A stretch of 64,000 nt of DNA from Mitsuaria chitosanitabida ATCC BAA-476 = NBRC 102408 (GCF_001598255.1 NZ_BCYP01000018.1:62001-126000); one strand, 5' to 3'; shown: positions 28,171 to 37,615, counted from the first letter of the stretch. The notes: generated by a model from the sequence alone, not told the origin. Translations and numbers: made by a program.

Positions 28171-29619
28171 TCATCGGGCGGCCTCGCGTGCCAGCTCGCC
28201 GAGCAGGCGCAGCGCGGCGGACCGCCGCTCGTCCAGCGCGTGCGCCGCGGAGAGCCGCAGGCAACCGTCGAAGTCCTTGCCGGTGGTGAACACGGCGCCC
28301 GGCACGAAGGTGATGCCCTTCAGCCGGACGCGCGCCAGGAGCTCCAGCGCGCTGATGCCCGCCGGCAGCGTCACCCAGAGCTGATGCCCCAGCGGACCGT
28401 GATGTACCGAGGTCCCCGGTGGCAGGCAGGCGAGCGCGGCCTCGCGCCAGCCGCGGACCCGTCGTCCCAGGTGCTGGCGGAGCCGACGCAGATGCCGGTC
28501 GACGGCGTCACCGCTCAGGAAGTCGGTGAGCACCTGATCCGTCAGCGCGGGCAGCAGGTCGCCGTGCACCGCGCGCGCCGCGCGCATCTGGAGGCGGTGG
28601 CGGCCGCTCGCGATCCAGCCGACGCTCATGCCGGTGCCGGTCACGCAAGCCAGGCTCCCGCAATGGAGCACGCGGTCGTGCTCGTCGAAGGCCTTGAGGG
28701 GTTTCGGATGGTCGATGCCGATCGGCAGCTCGCCGAACAGGTCGCTGTCGATGAGGGGCAGGTCATGCCGACCACAGGCGGCGACCAGCGCGGCGCGCGC
28801 GGCGTCCGGCCACGCCGTGCCCATCGCGGCGGACAGCTCGGTGCCCGCGACGCACACCGCGATCGCGCTCGTGCGCAGCAGCTCGTCCAACGCCGCCGCG
28901 ACCTGGTGGCCGTCGCGTGCGGCGGGCAGCTCCACGACCGTCAGGTCCATGCTGTGCAGGATCTCCAGCGTCCGCAGGGGGACAGGCCGCGTCACGGCCA
29001 CGCGGTCTCCGGCACGCGTCAGCTGGCGAAGGCAGAGCTGGAGCGCCTCGCCCTCGCCGTGGGTGAGGACCAGGTCCTCGCCGTGGAGCCGACAACCGCG
29101 CTGGACCAGGCGCCGCGCGAGGACCTCCCGCAAGGCCGGTGATCCAGCCACCGAGCCTTCCGCCCACGAGGCCGTCGCATCACGAAGACGTGCCTGGGCC
29201 AGGCGCCGGAGCGTCGCGAGCGGCAGCAGGTCGGCTGACAGGGCCAGGTGACCCAGGGAGAGCAGATCACTCTGCGACGCCGCCAAGGCCATCAGCCGCT
29301 CACGGCGGAGATCCAGCGCATCGGCGTGACCGGTCGGCGCTGACGCCGGGGGGATGGGCCGGTTGGCTCGCACGAAGAAACCCCGCCGCGGACGGGACTC
29401 GATCAGCCCCGCGTCCTCCAGGCGATGCAAGGCATGCGTCACCGTCGCGAGGCTGGCGGCGTGGAGCTCGCACAGGCTGCGGACCGAGGGCAGGCGAGCG
29501 CCGGCGGCATGGCGGCCGTCGAGCAGCTCCTCGGCCAGGCGGTCGGCGAGCTGCTGATAGCGGAAGGGGGATTCCTCGGGGCGGGCGCTCACGGTCTGTG
29601 TCGGATGCGGGGCGCGCAA
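28171..29619 (-). CDS. MocR-type regulator (GntR HTH plus aminotransferase-like domain), PLP lysine apparently absent
   Basis: A 482-residue MocR-family protein: N-terminal GntR winged helix (FRYQQLADRLAEELLDGR to LEDAGLIESRPRRGFFVRA) fused to a fold-type-I aminotransferase-like domain. The PLP-pyridine Asp is present (LIDSDLFGEL). At the Schiff-base lysine, where families read G-S-F-S-K, this protein has CGSLACVTGTGMSVGWI, so Cys seems to replace Lys and the following Arg is Ser. It may be a ligand-sensing regulator that no longer binds PLP covalently. TTG 29619 with GAGG five bases upstream is used; GTG 29592 is possible. It is divergent from an MFS exporter that it probably controls. Confidence 0.88.
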   Translation of the reverse strand: MRAPHPTQTVSARPEESPFRYQQLADRLAEELLDGRHAAGARLPSVRSLCELHAASLATVTHALHRLEDAGLIESRPRRGFFVRANRPIPPASAPTGHADALDLRRERLMALAASQSDLLSLGHLALSADLLPLATLRRLAQARLRDATASWAEGSVAGSPALREVLARRLVQRGCRLHGEDLVLTHGEGEALQLCLRQLTRAGDRVAVTRPVPLRTLEILHSMDLTVVELPAARDGHQVAAALDELLRTSAIAVCVAGTELSAAMGTAWPDAARAALVAACGRHDLPLIDSDLFGELPIGIDHPKPLKAFDEHDRVLHCGSLACVTGTGMSVGWIASGRHRLQMRAARAVHGDLLPALTDQVLTDFLSGDAVDRHLRRLRQHLGRRVRGWREAALACLPPGTSVHHGPLGHQLWVTLPAGISALELLARVRLKGITFVPGAVFTTGKDFDGCLRLSAAHALDERRSAALRLLGELAREAAR

Positions 29620-29640
29620 CGATACCTCGGCGAGGGCGCG

Positions 29641-29701
29641 CTGTATCGATCCAGCGCGACGGCTCCCGGATGGATACAGACGGCGGATCGGCTGTATCGA
29701 T
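29641..29701. promoter_or_regulatory. Candidate MocR operator: repeated CTGTATC motif
   Basis: CTGTATCGAT occurs as a direct repeat at 29641-29650 and 29692-29701, 51 bases apart, and an inverted CTGTATCCA lies between them at 29671-29679. The region separates the MocR gene from the divergent MFS gene. MocR regulators typically bind direct repeats in exactly such intergenic regions. Confidence 0.6.
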
Positions 29702-29760
29702 GCATCGCGGGGGTGTCTGGGTCTGCCGCTCGCGGGCGCCGCTGCCTAGAGTGCCGCCGC

Positions 29761-31107
29761 ATGCATCGCACGCTCCTGCTCCGACTCGCGCCCTCGCTTC
29801 GACTCCGGCCCCGCTGGCGTCGAATGCGGATGCACGGCCCCGTCGGGGCGCTGCTTCTGGGCGAGATGACGACGCTCTTCGCCAGCACCGTCGGCCACGG
29901 CGCCGCGTTGTGGTGGCTCGCTCGCCATGCCGGTGTGCAGGGGCTGACGGTCTACAGCGCCTTGATGGCCGCGCTCGCGCTGATCAGCTTGCCGCTGCTG
30001 TCGCCACTGGGGGATCGTCTGTGCCGGCGTCGGTTGATCGTCTGGGGTCAGGCCTTGCTTGTCGGGGAGGCGGCAGCGCTCATGGTCCTCGCGTGGATGG
30101 AGGCGTTGAGCGTGCCCGTGCTGTGCGCCTGCGGCGCGATGGCGACCTGGGCCAACGCGGTGATTCAGCCCGCGAGATCCGGCCTGCTGCTGGACGTCGT
30201 CGCGACCTCGCGGCTCGGCGCCGCGATCCGTGTCCGACGAGGTGCCCAGGCCCTCGGGACCTTGGGTGGGCCGGCGCTCGGCGGCGTGGCGCTCGCGCTG
30301 GGCGACGTCGGCCTGGCCTTCGTGCTTCAGCTGGCGCTGGCCATCGCGGCGTTGGTGCTCGCGCGCAAGACCCGACCCCTCGCGCCGCCCACCTCGGCGC
30401 GATCGACCGAGTCGTGGCGCGCCAGCCTGGCCGCCGGCCTGCGGGCGAAATGGCGGGTGCGTGTCGACCGCTGGTGGAGTCTGACGGGCGCCTTGATGAT
30501 GGTCTTCTTCCTGCCCGCCACCGGCATGCTGCTGCCGCTGCGCCTGCAGAAGCTCGGTGCCTCGCCGGCCTGGCTGGGCTTGTGCGGCAGCGCGTTGTCG
30601 CTGGGTGTGCTGGTGGGCGTGCTGGGGATCGCCGATCGATGCATGGCGCGACTGGGGCGGATGCGCGCGATGGTCGTGGCGATCGCGGTGTGCGGGCTGA
30701 GCCTGGGCGCCGTCGGTGGGGTCGATCGGCCGGCTGCCGTGATGCTCTGCTTCGGCGTCATCGGCGTGTGCCTGTCCGTCACGCAGCTGATGGGCCAGAC
30801 CCATCGGTCCCTGGCCGTGCCGGAGGACTTCCGCGCGCGCATGGCGTCGGCGCAACTGACCCTGTCCCACCTGGCCGCGGCGCTGTCGCCCTTGCTCGCC
30901 GGCCTGTGCCTGGGGTGGTGGCCGATCGAATGGGTCTATGGCCTCATGAGCGCGGGCTTCCTGCTCAGCGGCCTGGCGCTGCTCGTGGTGCCGGATCTCC
31001 GGGTCTTCCTGGCCGCCTCGCCGGTCGAGGCGACCGGCTGGTATGAACGGCGGTACCCGGAGGCCTTCCGGCGTGGCGAGCGCCCGGGCGCCGAGTCGCG
31101 CGCCTGA
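29761..31107 (+). CDS. MFS transporter
   Basis: A 448-residue inner-membrane transporter with about twelve hydrophobic helices after a basic N-terminal extension (LRLRPRWRRMRMHG). The loop motif between helices 2 and 3 is GDRLCRRRL, and a long charged central loop (residues about 205-235) divides two six-helix halves. It belongs with DHA-like drug/metabolite exporters by length and layout, though the substrate is unknown. The ATG at 29761 is used because the frame upstream crosses the operator region. It is probably regulated by the divergent MocR-type protein. Confidence 0.88.
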   Translation: MHRTLLLRLAPSLRLRPRWRRMRMHGPVGALLLGEMTTLFASTVGHGAALWWLARHAGVQGLTVYSALMAALALISLPLLSPLGDRLCRRRLIVWGQALLVGEAAALMVLAWMEALSVPVLCACGAMATWANAVIQPARSGLLLDVVATSRLGAAIRVRRGAQALGTLGGPALGGVALALGDVGLAFVLQLALAIAALVLARKTRPLAPPTSARSTESWRASLAAGLRAKWRVRVDRWWSLTGALMMVFFLPATGMLLPLRLQKLGASPAWLGLCGSALSLGVLVGVLGIADRCMARLGRMRAMVVAIAVCGLSLGAVGGVDRPAAVMLCFGVIGVCLSVTQLMGQTHRSLAVPEDFRARMASAQLTLSHLAAALSPLLAGLCLGWWPIEWVYGLMSAGFLLSGLALLVVPDLRVFLAASPVEATGWYERRYPEAFRRGERPGAESRA

Positions 31108-31113
31108 TCCGAG

Positions 31114-31716
31114 CTACTCGGGCCGCTTCATGAAGAACTGCTCTCCCAGCTCGAAGTAGTCGCCGGGGCCACCTCCGCGCAGGATCAGCCCCGCCGCGGC
31201 GGTGTCGAAGGTCCCGTCGGCCTTCAGCAGCGCCGGCGAGATGTGCATGAGCACGACCTGGCCCAGGATCATCCAGGTGTCGACCGGCGCGTCGTCCATC
31301 GTCGTCAGCCGGAGGATCTGCGAGACCTTGCACTCGAAGGCGACCGGGCTCTCGCCGACGCGGGGCGGCGCCACCTTGACGGACGGCACCTCGGTCAGGC
31401 CGCCGAGTCCGAACTCGTTCACGCCGTGGGGAACAGGCGCGCAGGTCGCGTTCATCGCCTCGGCCAGCTCGCGGGTGGCGAGGTTCCACACGAACTCGCC
31501 GGTCTCCTCGATGTTCCTCAGCGAGTCCTTCCGGCCGATGCTGGAGAAGCCAATGATCGGCGGCGTGTAGTTGAGCGCGGTGAAGAAGCTGTACGGGGCG
31601 AGGTTGACGATGCCGGCGCCGCTCATCGTCGACATCCAGCCGATGGGGCGGGGCCCGACGATCGCGTTGAAGGGGTTGTGCGGGAGGTTGGGCGCGCTGG
31701 GGTCGTAGAGATGCAT
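31114..31716 (-). CDS. Flavin reductase family protein
   Basis: A 200-residue FMN-binding split-barrel protein. Family motifs: FNAIVGPRPIGWMSTMSGAGIVNLAPYSFF (flavin phosphate site), PIIGFSSIGRKDSLRNI, FVWNLATRELAEAMNATCAP and VLMHISPALL. Proteins of this DIM6/NTAB type reduce FMN or act as flavin-dependent oxidoreductases. It is encoded four bases from the acyl-CoA dehydrogenase gene stop, on the same strand, so the two are probably one operon; a shared pathway (for example an acid catabolism) is possible but not shown. Confidence 0.92.
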   Translation of the reverse strand: MHLYDPSAPNLPHNPFNAIVGPRPIGWMSTMSGAGIVNLAPYSFFTALNYTPPIIGFSSIGRKDSLRNIEETGEFVWNLATRELAEAMNATCAPVPHGVNEFGLGGLTEVPSVKVAPPRVGESPVAFECKVSQILRLTTMDDAPVDTWMILGQVVLMHISPALLKADGTFDTAAAGLILRGGGPGDYFELGEQFFMKRPE

Positions 31717-31719
31717 GCG

Positions 31720-33864
31720 TCAATTTTGACGGGGATCGTCCTCGTCCACCGCGATCACCTGCTCGGCGGCGCGCAGGTAGGCGAGGGCCGCTTCGGGATG
31801 CCGCGATCCGCGCGCCACGGCCTCCAGCGAGCCCGAGCGGCGCAGCGCCTTGTTGAGCTCGGGCACCTCGTCGCCCAGCGCGCGGGCGGCTTCCAGCGCG
31901 CGCATCAGGTCGAGCAGTCCACCGCTCCCGGGCTTGGAGACATCGGGGCAGAGCCGCCGCACCAGCGCCGGCTGCGTGCGCAGCGCCTCGGCCAGCGCGA
32001 GGGACTCGCGGTCGCGCAAGGGGGCGAGATGGCCGGTGCCGTGGAGCAGCATCGGCGCGATCGCGCGCAGGAAGCCCGAAGGCAGGTTGGCGTAGAGCTC
32101 GCGCAGCAGCGTGGCGGCCTCGTCGAGCTGCAACCGGATCGCCGCGCGCGCCACCGGCCGCATCGCCGGGTCGGCCTCGACCTGGTAGCGCCACACGCTG
32201 GCCGCGGCCAGGTACAGGCAGGCGAGCACGTCGCCCAGCCGCGCCGACAGCAGCTCCATCCGCTTGAGCTTGCCGCCCAGCAGACCCATCGCGAGATCGG
32301 CGGTCAGCGCATAGCGGGCGGACAGCGAGGCGATGAGCTTCGCCTCGGGCCGCAGGTCGTCGGGCGGTCGACCGCGCAGCGGCGCGTGCGCGACGCTGCG
32401 CCAGAGGTTGCGCATCACGTGGCCGACGTGGCCCGTCAAGGCGCGGCCGAGCCGCTCCGGATCCTGCGCCTGCACGGCGGCCATCTCCTCGAGCACGAAG
32501 GGATGGCAGCGGGTGGCGCCCTGGCCGAAGATGATCAGCGCCCGCGACAGCAGGTTGGCGCCTTCCACCGTGATGGCGATGGGGGCGTGCCGATAGGCCA
32601 CGCCGAGCAGGTTGCGCGGACCCGCGATGATGCCCTTGCCGCCCAGCACGTCCATGCCTTCGTTGACCGCATGGCGGCCGGCCTCGGTGAGCTGCACCTT
32701 CAGGATGGCGCTGGCCACGCTGGGGCGCTCGCCGGCATCGAGCGCGGCGGCGGTGTAGCGGCGCGCGGCATCGGTCGCATACAGGCGGGCGGCCATCTTC
32801 GCGGTGATGCCCGCGATCGCGTGGAAGCGCCCGATGGGCAGGCCGAACTGCTCGCGCACCTGGCCGTAGCCGTTGACCACGAACAGCGCCGTCTGCTGCA
32901 TCGCCGCGCCCAGCGCGGGCAACGAGATCGCGCGGCCGGCGGCCAGGCATTCCATCAGCATGCGCCAGCCCTGGCCGACGCGTTCCTCGCCGCCGATCAC
33001 CCAGTCCATGGGAACGAAGACGTCCTCGCCCCGGATGGGGCCGTTCATGAAGGCCGAGTCCATCGGCCGGTGGCGATGGCCGATGGTCATGCCCGCCGTC
33101 GGCACGGGCAGCAGGGCGCAGGTGATGCCGAGTTCCTGCCGGCCCTCGGGGCGCGAGGGATCGATGGCCTGGAAGGCCAGCCCCACCACGGTCGCGACCG
33201 GCGCGAGCGTGATGTAGCGCTTGTCGAAGCGGACGCTGAAGCCGCGCACCGTGCGTCCGTCGATGGTGCGCTCGGTGAGGACGCCGCGATCGGGAATGGA
33301 GGCGGCATCCGATCCCGCGTGGGGCGAGGTGAGTCCGAAGCAGGGCAGCTCCCGTCCGTCGGCCAGGCGGGGCAGGTAGTGCTGCTGCTGGGCCGGCGTG
33401 CCGTAGTGGAGCAGCAGCTCGGCCGGGCCCAGCGAGTTGGGGACCATCACCGTCACCGCGCAGGCGGTGTTGACGGTGGCGATGCGGGTCACGACCTCGG
33501 CATGCGCGTAGTGACCGAAGCCCAGCCCGCCGAATTCCTTGGGGATGATCATCCCGAAGAAGCGGTGCTCGCGCAGATAGCCCCAGACCTCGGGCGGCAG
33601 GTCGCCGGCCTTGTCGATGGCGTGGTCGTCGAGCATGCCCACCAGCGTCGTCACTTCCTCGTCGAGGAAGCGGCGTTCCTCGTCGGTGAGGCGGTTCGGG
33701 CCTTGCGCGATCAGCGCGTCGAAGTCCGGTCGCCCGGCGAAGAGCTGGCCTTCGAAGCCGACGGTGCCGGCCTCGAGGGCGGCCCGTTCGGTGTCGCCCA
33801 TCGCGGGCAGGGCCTTGGAGAACGGCGCCATGGCCAGGCGCCCGATGAGTCGATGCACTCCCAT
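31720..33864 (-). CDS. fadE: Acyl-CoA dehydrogenase, FadE type
   Basis: A 714-residue flavoenzyme of the FadE/YafH class that starts beta-oxidation by making trans-2-enoyl-CoA. It shows the dehydrogenase core (LREHRFFGMIIPKEFGGLGFG, CFGLTSPHAGSDAAS, MNGPIRGEDVFVP) and the C-terminal DUF1974 region (RHAPIAITVEGANLLSRALIIFGQGA, then HPFVLEEM). E. coli FadE is about 814 aa with an N-terminal membrane part; this one lacks that part, as do several beta-proteobacterial homologues. Upstream of the flavin reductase gene, with the two stops and starts only four bases apart. Confidence 0.93.
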   Translation of the reverse strand: MGVHRLIGRLAMAPFSKALPAMGDTERAALEAGTVGFEGQLFAGRPDFDALIAQGPNRLTDEERRFLDEEVTTLVGMLDDHAIDKAGDLPPEVWGYLREHRFFGMIIPKEFGGLGFGHYAHAEVVTRIATVNTACAVTVMVPNSLGPAELLLHYGTPAQQQHYLPRLADGRELPCFGLTSPHAGSDAASIPDRGVLTERTIDGRTVRGFSVRFDKRYITLAPVATVVGLAFQAIDPSRPEGRQELGITCALLPVPTAGMTIGHRHRPMDSAFMNGPIRGEDVFVPMDWVIGGEERVGQGWRMLMECLAAGRAISLPALGAAMQQTALFVVNGYGQVREQFGLPIGRFHAIAGITAKMAARLYATDAARRYTAAALDAGERPSVASAILKVQLTEAGRHAVNEGMDVLGGKGIIAGPRNLLGVAYRHAPIAITVEGANLLSRALIIFGQGATRCHPFVLEEMAAVQAQDPERLGRALTGHVGHVMRNLWRSVAHAPLRGRPPDDLRPEAKLIASLSARYALTADLAMGLLGGKLKRMELLSARLGDVLACLYLAAASVWRYQVEADPAMRPVARAAIRLQLDEAATLLRELYANLPSGFLRAIAPMLLHGTGHLAPLRDRESLALAEALRTQPALVRRLCPDVSKPGSGGLLDLMRALEAARALGDEVPELNKALRRSGSLEAVARGSRHPEAALAYLRAAEQVIAVDEDDPRQN

Positions 33865-33997
33865 GGCAGCAGCCTACGAGCCGGCGGCGGGCGAGGCCGT
33901 CGGCGAGGGGCGCGTGCGGGCGTAGGACGTCAGGCCGACGCGGCGGCGCGCGGACGGGGCGTCCGCGGGCGTGGCGAACGCTGTGGAGCGCCCCGGA

Positions 33998-36900
33998 TCA
34001 GGGCGTCGACCCGCCGAGCACCACCCGCGCGCCGCGCTGGAGCTTGGACAGCACCGGTCGGTCCTGGGCGCCGGGATAGGCCCGCTCCGCCGGGACGTGG
34101 ACCGAGAGGGTCGTGCCTTCGCCCGGCGCGCTTCGCAGCTCGAAGCTGCCGCCGATGCGGACGGCGCGTTCCCGCATGCCGCTCAAGCCCCAGTGCCCCG
34201 GGCGCTGCCCGTCGATCTGCGTCTGCAGCGGGACACCGACGCCGTCGTCCGAGATCCTCAGCGTGAAGCCCGTCTCGGCGTAGCTCAGGTGAACCTCGAT
34301 GTGGCGCGCACGCGCATGCTGGAAGGCGTTGAACAGGCCTTCCCTCGCCACCAGCGCCAGCTCCGCCCGCGCGCCTGCCTCGAGCGGCCGCGACGTGCCG
34401 TCGACGCTGACCTTGAACGCGACGTCGTGATAGCCGGCCAGGTCGTGGCCCAGCGATTCGAGCGTCCGCTCCAGCGGTGCCGAGTCCGAGGGCGCCTGAC
34501 GCAGGTCCGTGATGCGGTGGCGGCCCTCGATCACGACCTCGTCCGCGCGATCGAGCACGCGCTCCATCTCGGCGCGGGCGGGCAGCTCGTCCGGGATGCC
34601 CCAGGCGACCCGCTGGAAGCGCAGCATCAGGCCCTGGAAGCCCTGGAGCAGGGTGTCGTGCAGGTCCTGGGCGATGCGGGTGCGCTCGTCCAGACGGGCG
34701 CGGTAGCGCTCCAGCGCGCGCGCCTCGACCTGTCGCAGACGCATCTGCACCAGCAGCGCGATCAGTCCGATCGCGAGCAGCACGCACAGGATCCGGAAGG
34801 TCGCGGACTGGAAGAAGGTGGGCGGGATGTCGACCGCCAGGCTCGCGGGCGAGCGGCTCCAGATCCGACCGTCGTTGGAGGCCTGGACCTCGAAGGTGTA
34901 GCGGCCCGGGCCGAGGTTGGTATAGAACGCCTGGCGCCGCGCGCCCGCGTCCTGCCAGTCGGTCTCCTGTCCGCGCAGGCGATACCGGAACCGGGCGCGT
35001 TCGGGCTCGGCCAGCGACAGCGAGGCGAAGTCGATCCGCAGGTCCCGCGTGCCGGCGGCGGCCTGCACCAGACTCGGTTGCGCGCGCGCCAGCGGGGCGC
35101 CGTTCACCACCACCCGCTGGATGTCGACGGGGGGCGGCGCGCTGTCGCTCGCCAGGGTGGCGGGGTCGATCGTGACCAGGGCGTTGGTCAGGGAGAACCA
35201 CAGCCGCCCGTCCGGCGCGCGCAGCGCCGTGTTCAACGGGAACGAGGTCTCCGCGCGGCCGGGCAGGCCGTCGAGGGTGCCCAGCTGCAGCAGCGGCACC
35301 CGATAGGACGGATCGGACATCGCGCGGCGCACGTCGGCGGCCTTGATCCAGGTGATGCCCGCCTCGCCGTTGAGCCAGAGGTCGCCCTCGGGGGTCTCGA
35401 CGATGCCGCTGATGGCGTTGAGCGCGTCCTCCGAGACGGCGCGCAGGTCGTGAACCTGGCCGCTGTCGTCCATGCGCTGCACGCCGTGCTCGCCACCGAT
35501 CCAGAGGTAGCCCTTGCCCGGGGTGAGGGCCAGCAGGTCGCCGACGTTGATGCCGTTCTTCTCGTTGAGGCGCGTCAGGCGGTCGCCGGGCTCGACGCGT
35601 AGCAGCCGGTTCCCCACGGTGCCCATCCAGACGCGTCCCTGATCGTCCGCCGTCATGCAGTGGAAGGTCGCGTTGGGAAAGCCCTTCTGACCGGCCAGGC
35701 GCTCCCACCGTCCGTCGCGGAAGCGGCGCATCGGGCCGAAGGACTGCGACATCAGCCAGATCGTGCCGGCCGAGTCCTCGGCGAGGTCGGTCACGGCCCC
35801 GTTCCAGTCGGGGAAGGAGGACTTGAGCTCGTTGACATAGCGACCCTGCGGCGTCAGCCGCCACAGGCCGCCCTGGTCCCCGACCCACACCGTCCCGGCA
35901 TGGTCGACCAGCACCCGGCTCATCGAGACGCTCTCGCTGGGGAAGGTCTCCAGGTCCGGGCCGCCGCCCGCCGGATTCATGTGCAGGAGGCCGATGCGCG
36001 ACGTGAACCAGAGGTCGCCACGGGGCCCCGCGGCCATCGACAGCGTCGAGGTCCGGACCGGGAACTGGAAGGTGGGCACGCGCGTGGGGCGCAGTCGGTC
36101 GAGACCGGCGTTGGTGCCGATCCAGATCGATCCCTCGCGGTCCTGGAAGACCTTCAGCACGCGGTCGCCGGTGAGCCCCTGGCTCGGCGTCAGGCGCTGG
36201 AGCGCCGGCGAGCGGAAGTCGTAGGCCTGCCCCACGCCGGGACCTCGGGCGCCGGAGGCCGGCGCGAGCGGCACGATGGGGACCGGGGGCGCGGCGGCGA
36301 GGGAGGCGGACAGCGGCTCGTCGGAATCGGGGGCCTGGTCCGAGAGGCGCTCGCGGATGACGCCGTCGAGCGCGCCGTACCAGAGATGGCCCTCGCGATC
36401 GAAGACCGGCATGAAAAGGCTGTTGTGCACCGGGCGGCCGCTACCGAGGACGTCTCCCGGCACGTTCGGGCGCGGCAGTCGGCGGTAGCGCTGCTCGCCG
36501 ATCCGGGCCCAGATCCGGCCTTGCGGGTCCACCGCGGCGTACATGGGGTTGCGTCCTTCGCTCGGCACCTCGACGAAGCGCGTCTGCCCCGCGGGCCTGA
36601 CCAGCGCGCCCCGGGTGGTGAAGGCCCAGAGGTTGCCGTCGCCATCCGCCAGGACGTCCATGGTGTAGTGGCCCGGCGCGACGGGCGGATAGCCCTCGGC
36701 TTGTCCCATCTGCTTCCAGCGGTCGCCGTCCCGTCGGAACAAGCCGCGGCTGTTCGCCGCCCAGACCGTGCCGTCCTTCTCGCGGGCGAAGGCGCGCGTG
36801 GAGGCGCCGAAGCCTTCCTTGGCCGGCTCCGAGGCGAGCACATGGCCATCGCGCACGAGCGCGGCGCCGCCGGCCAGGAAGCCGACCCACAGGCCGTTGT

Positions 36901-37258
36901 CCGGCGTGGCGAAGAGGCTGAGCACGGCCTTGCTCTGGAGCGACTCGCCGGCCAGGGTCTCGAAGCGTTCGAACCGGAGTCCGTCGAAGCGGAAGAGCCC
37001 TTGCGCGGTGCCCACCCAGAGGTAGCCGTCGGTGGTCTGCGCCAGGCCCATCACCGGGCCGTACATCCCCTCGCGGGCGGCCCATCCGGTGTGATAGAGC
37101 TGGTCGAGCGGTTGCTCCTGGAGCAACTCGGCCAGCGAGGTGCGCCCGGGCGAGGGCGGGGGAGGGGCGGCGCCCTGTGCCGCGCCCGCGGCTGACAGCA
37201 GCAGCGCGATACCGGCCATGACCATCGATCGGAACCGTCGGACGCAGGGTGCTCGCAT
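33998..37258 (-). CDS. Propeller sensor histidine kinase (Reg_prop-Y_Y_Y-HisKA_3)
   Basis: A 1086-residue membrane sensor. A signal peptide (MVMAGIALLLSAAGAAQGAAP) is followed by a periplasmic beta-propeller built from about a dozen Reg_prop repeats (for example GLAQTTDGYLWVGTAQGLFRF, VFQDREGSIWIGTNAGLDR), a Y_Y_Y domain (RFRYRLRGQETDWQDAGARR), one membrane helix (LCVLLAIGLIALLVQM) and a NarX/DesK-type kinase with RIAQDLHDTLLQGFQG (phospho-His) and an ATPase domain ending HWGLSGMRERA. No response regulator gene is adjacent, so its partner is elsewhere. The periplasmic ligand is unknown. Confidence 0.93.
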   Translation of the reverse strand: MRAPCVRRFRSMVMAGIALLLSAAGAAQGAAPPPPSPGRTSLAELLQEQPLDQLYHTGWAAREGMYGPVMGLAQTTDGYLWVGTAQGLFRFDGLRFERFETLAGESLQSKAVLSLFATPDNGLWVGFLAGGAALVRDGHVLASEPAKEGFGASTRAFAREKDGTVWAANSRGLFRRDGDRWKQMGQAEGYPPVAPGHYTMDVLADGDGNLWAFTTRGALVRPAGQTRFVEVPSEGRNPMYAAVDPQGRIWARIGEQRYRRLPRPNVPGDVLGSGRPVHNSLFMPVFDREGHLWYGALDGVIRERLSDQAPDSDEPLSASLAAAPPVPIVPLAPASGARGPGVGQAYDFRSPALQRLTPSQGLTGDRVLKVFQDREGSIWIGTNAGLDRLRPTRVPTFQFPVRTSTLSMAAGPRGDLWFTSRIGLLHMNPAGGGPDLETFPSESVSMSRVLVDHAGTVWVGDQGGLWRLTPQGRYVNELKSSFPDWNGAVTDLAEDSAGTIWLMSQSFGPMRRFRDGRWERLAGQKGFPNATFHCMTADDQGRVWMGTVGNRLLRVEPGDRLTRLNEKNGINVGDLLALTPGKGYLWIGGEHGVQRMDDSGQVHDLRAVSEDALNAISGIVETPEGDLWLNGEAGITWIKAADVRRAMSDPSYRVPLLQLGTLDGLPGRAETSFPLNTALRAPDGRLWFSLTNALVTIDPATLASDSAPPPVDIQRVVVNGAPLARAQPSLVQAAAGTRDLRIDFASLSLAEPERARFRYRLRGQETDWQDAGARRQAFYTNLGPGRYTFEVQASNDGRIWSRSPASLAVDIPPTFFQSATFRILCVLLAIGLIALLVQMRLRQVEARALERYRARLDERTRIAQDLHDTLLQGFQGLMLRFQRVAWGIPDELPARAEMERVLDRADEVVIEGRHRITDLRQAPSDSAPLERTLESLGHDLAGYHDVAFKVSVDGTSRPLEAGARAELALVAREGLFNAFQHARARHIEVHLSYAETGFTLRISDDGVGVPLQTQIDGQRPGHWGLSGMRERAVRIGGSFELRSAPGEGTTLSVHVPAERAYPGAQDRPVLSKLQRGARVVLGGSTP

Positions 37259-37372
37259 GGCAAGGGCCGGATTTGCGGAGCGCGGAACATAGCATGGTCC
37301 CCCGCCGTACCTGCCGGGGGTTCACCTGATGTGAGAGCCGCGCCACGCGCACCCCGCGAGGCCTTGCGCGCC

Positions 37373-37615
37373 TTACCCGTAGAGCACGAGCAGCACCAGG
37401 AAGTAGCCAAGGAAAAGTCCGGTGGCGACGTATTCCAGGCTCACGCCGAAGCGCCGCGGATTGCTCCGGATCCAATCGGTCGCGGCCTGTACGCGGCTCC
37501 GGAGGGGATGGCTCTCCGGCAATGAGCGACATGCGAAACGCAACAGGGCGAGGGATACGGTCACCAGCACCAGGAGTGCGAAGGGGACGGCCATCGAGAG
37601 CGCGAACCAGGACAT
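37373..37615 (-). CDS. Small two-helix membrane protein, 80 aa
   Basis: Helix one is SMAVPFALLVLVTVSLALLRF and helix two VSLEYVATGLFLGYFLVLLVLY, joined by a basic loop (CRSLPESHPLRSRVQAATDWIRSNPRR). Both termini probably face the same side. ATG 37615 is chosen at the first helix; a longer frame to 37687 exists. It is divergent from another small membrane protein at 37742, and the two look functionally similar though not alike in sequence. No family is recognised. Confidence 0.6.
   Translation of the reverse strand: MSWFALSMAVPFALLVLVTVSLALLRFACRSLPESHPLRSRVQAATDWIRSNPRRFGVSLEYVATGLFLGYFLVLLVLYG

Noticed and set aside
31717-31730. CGTCAATTTTGACG palindrome near the flavin reductase start
   Set aside because: It overlaps the stop codon of the acyl-CoA dehydrogenase gene and its arms are only six bases, so chance is likely.
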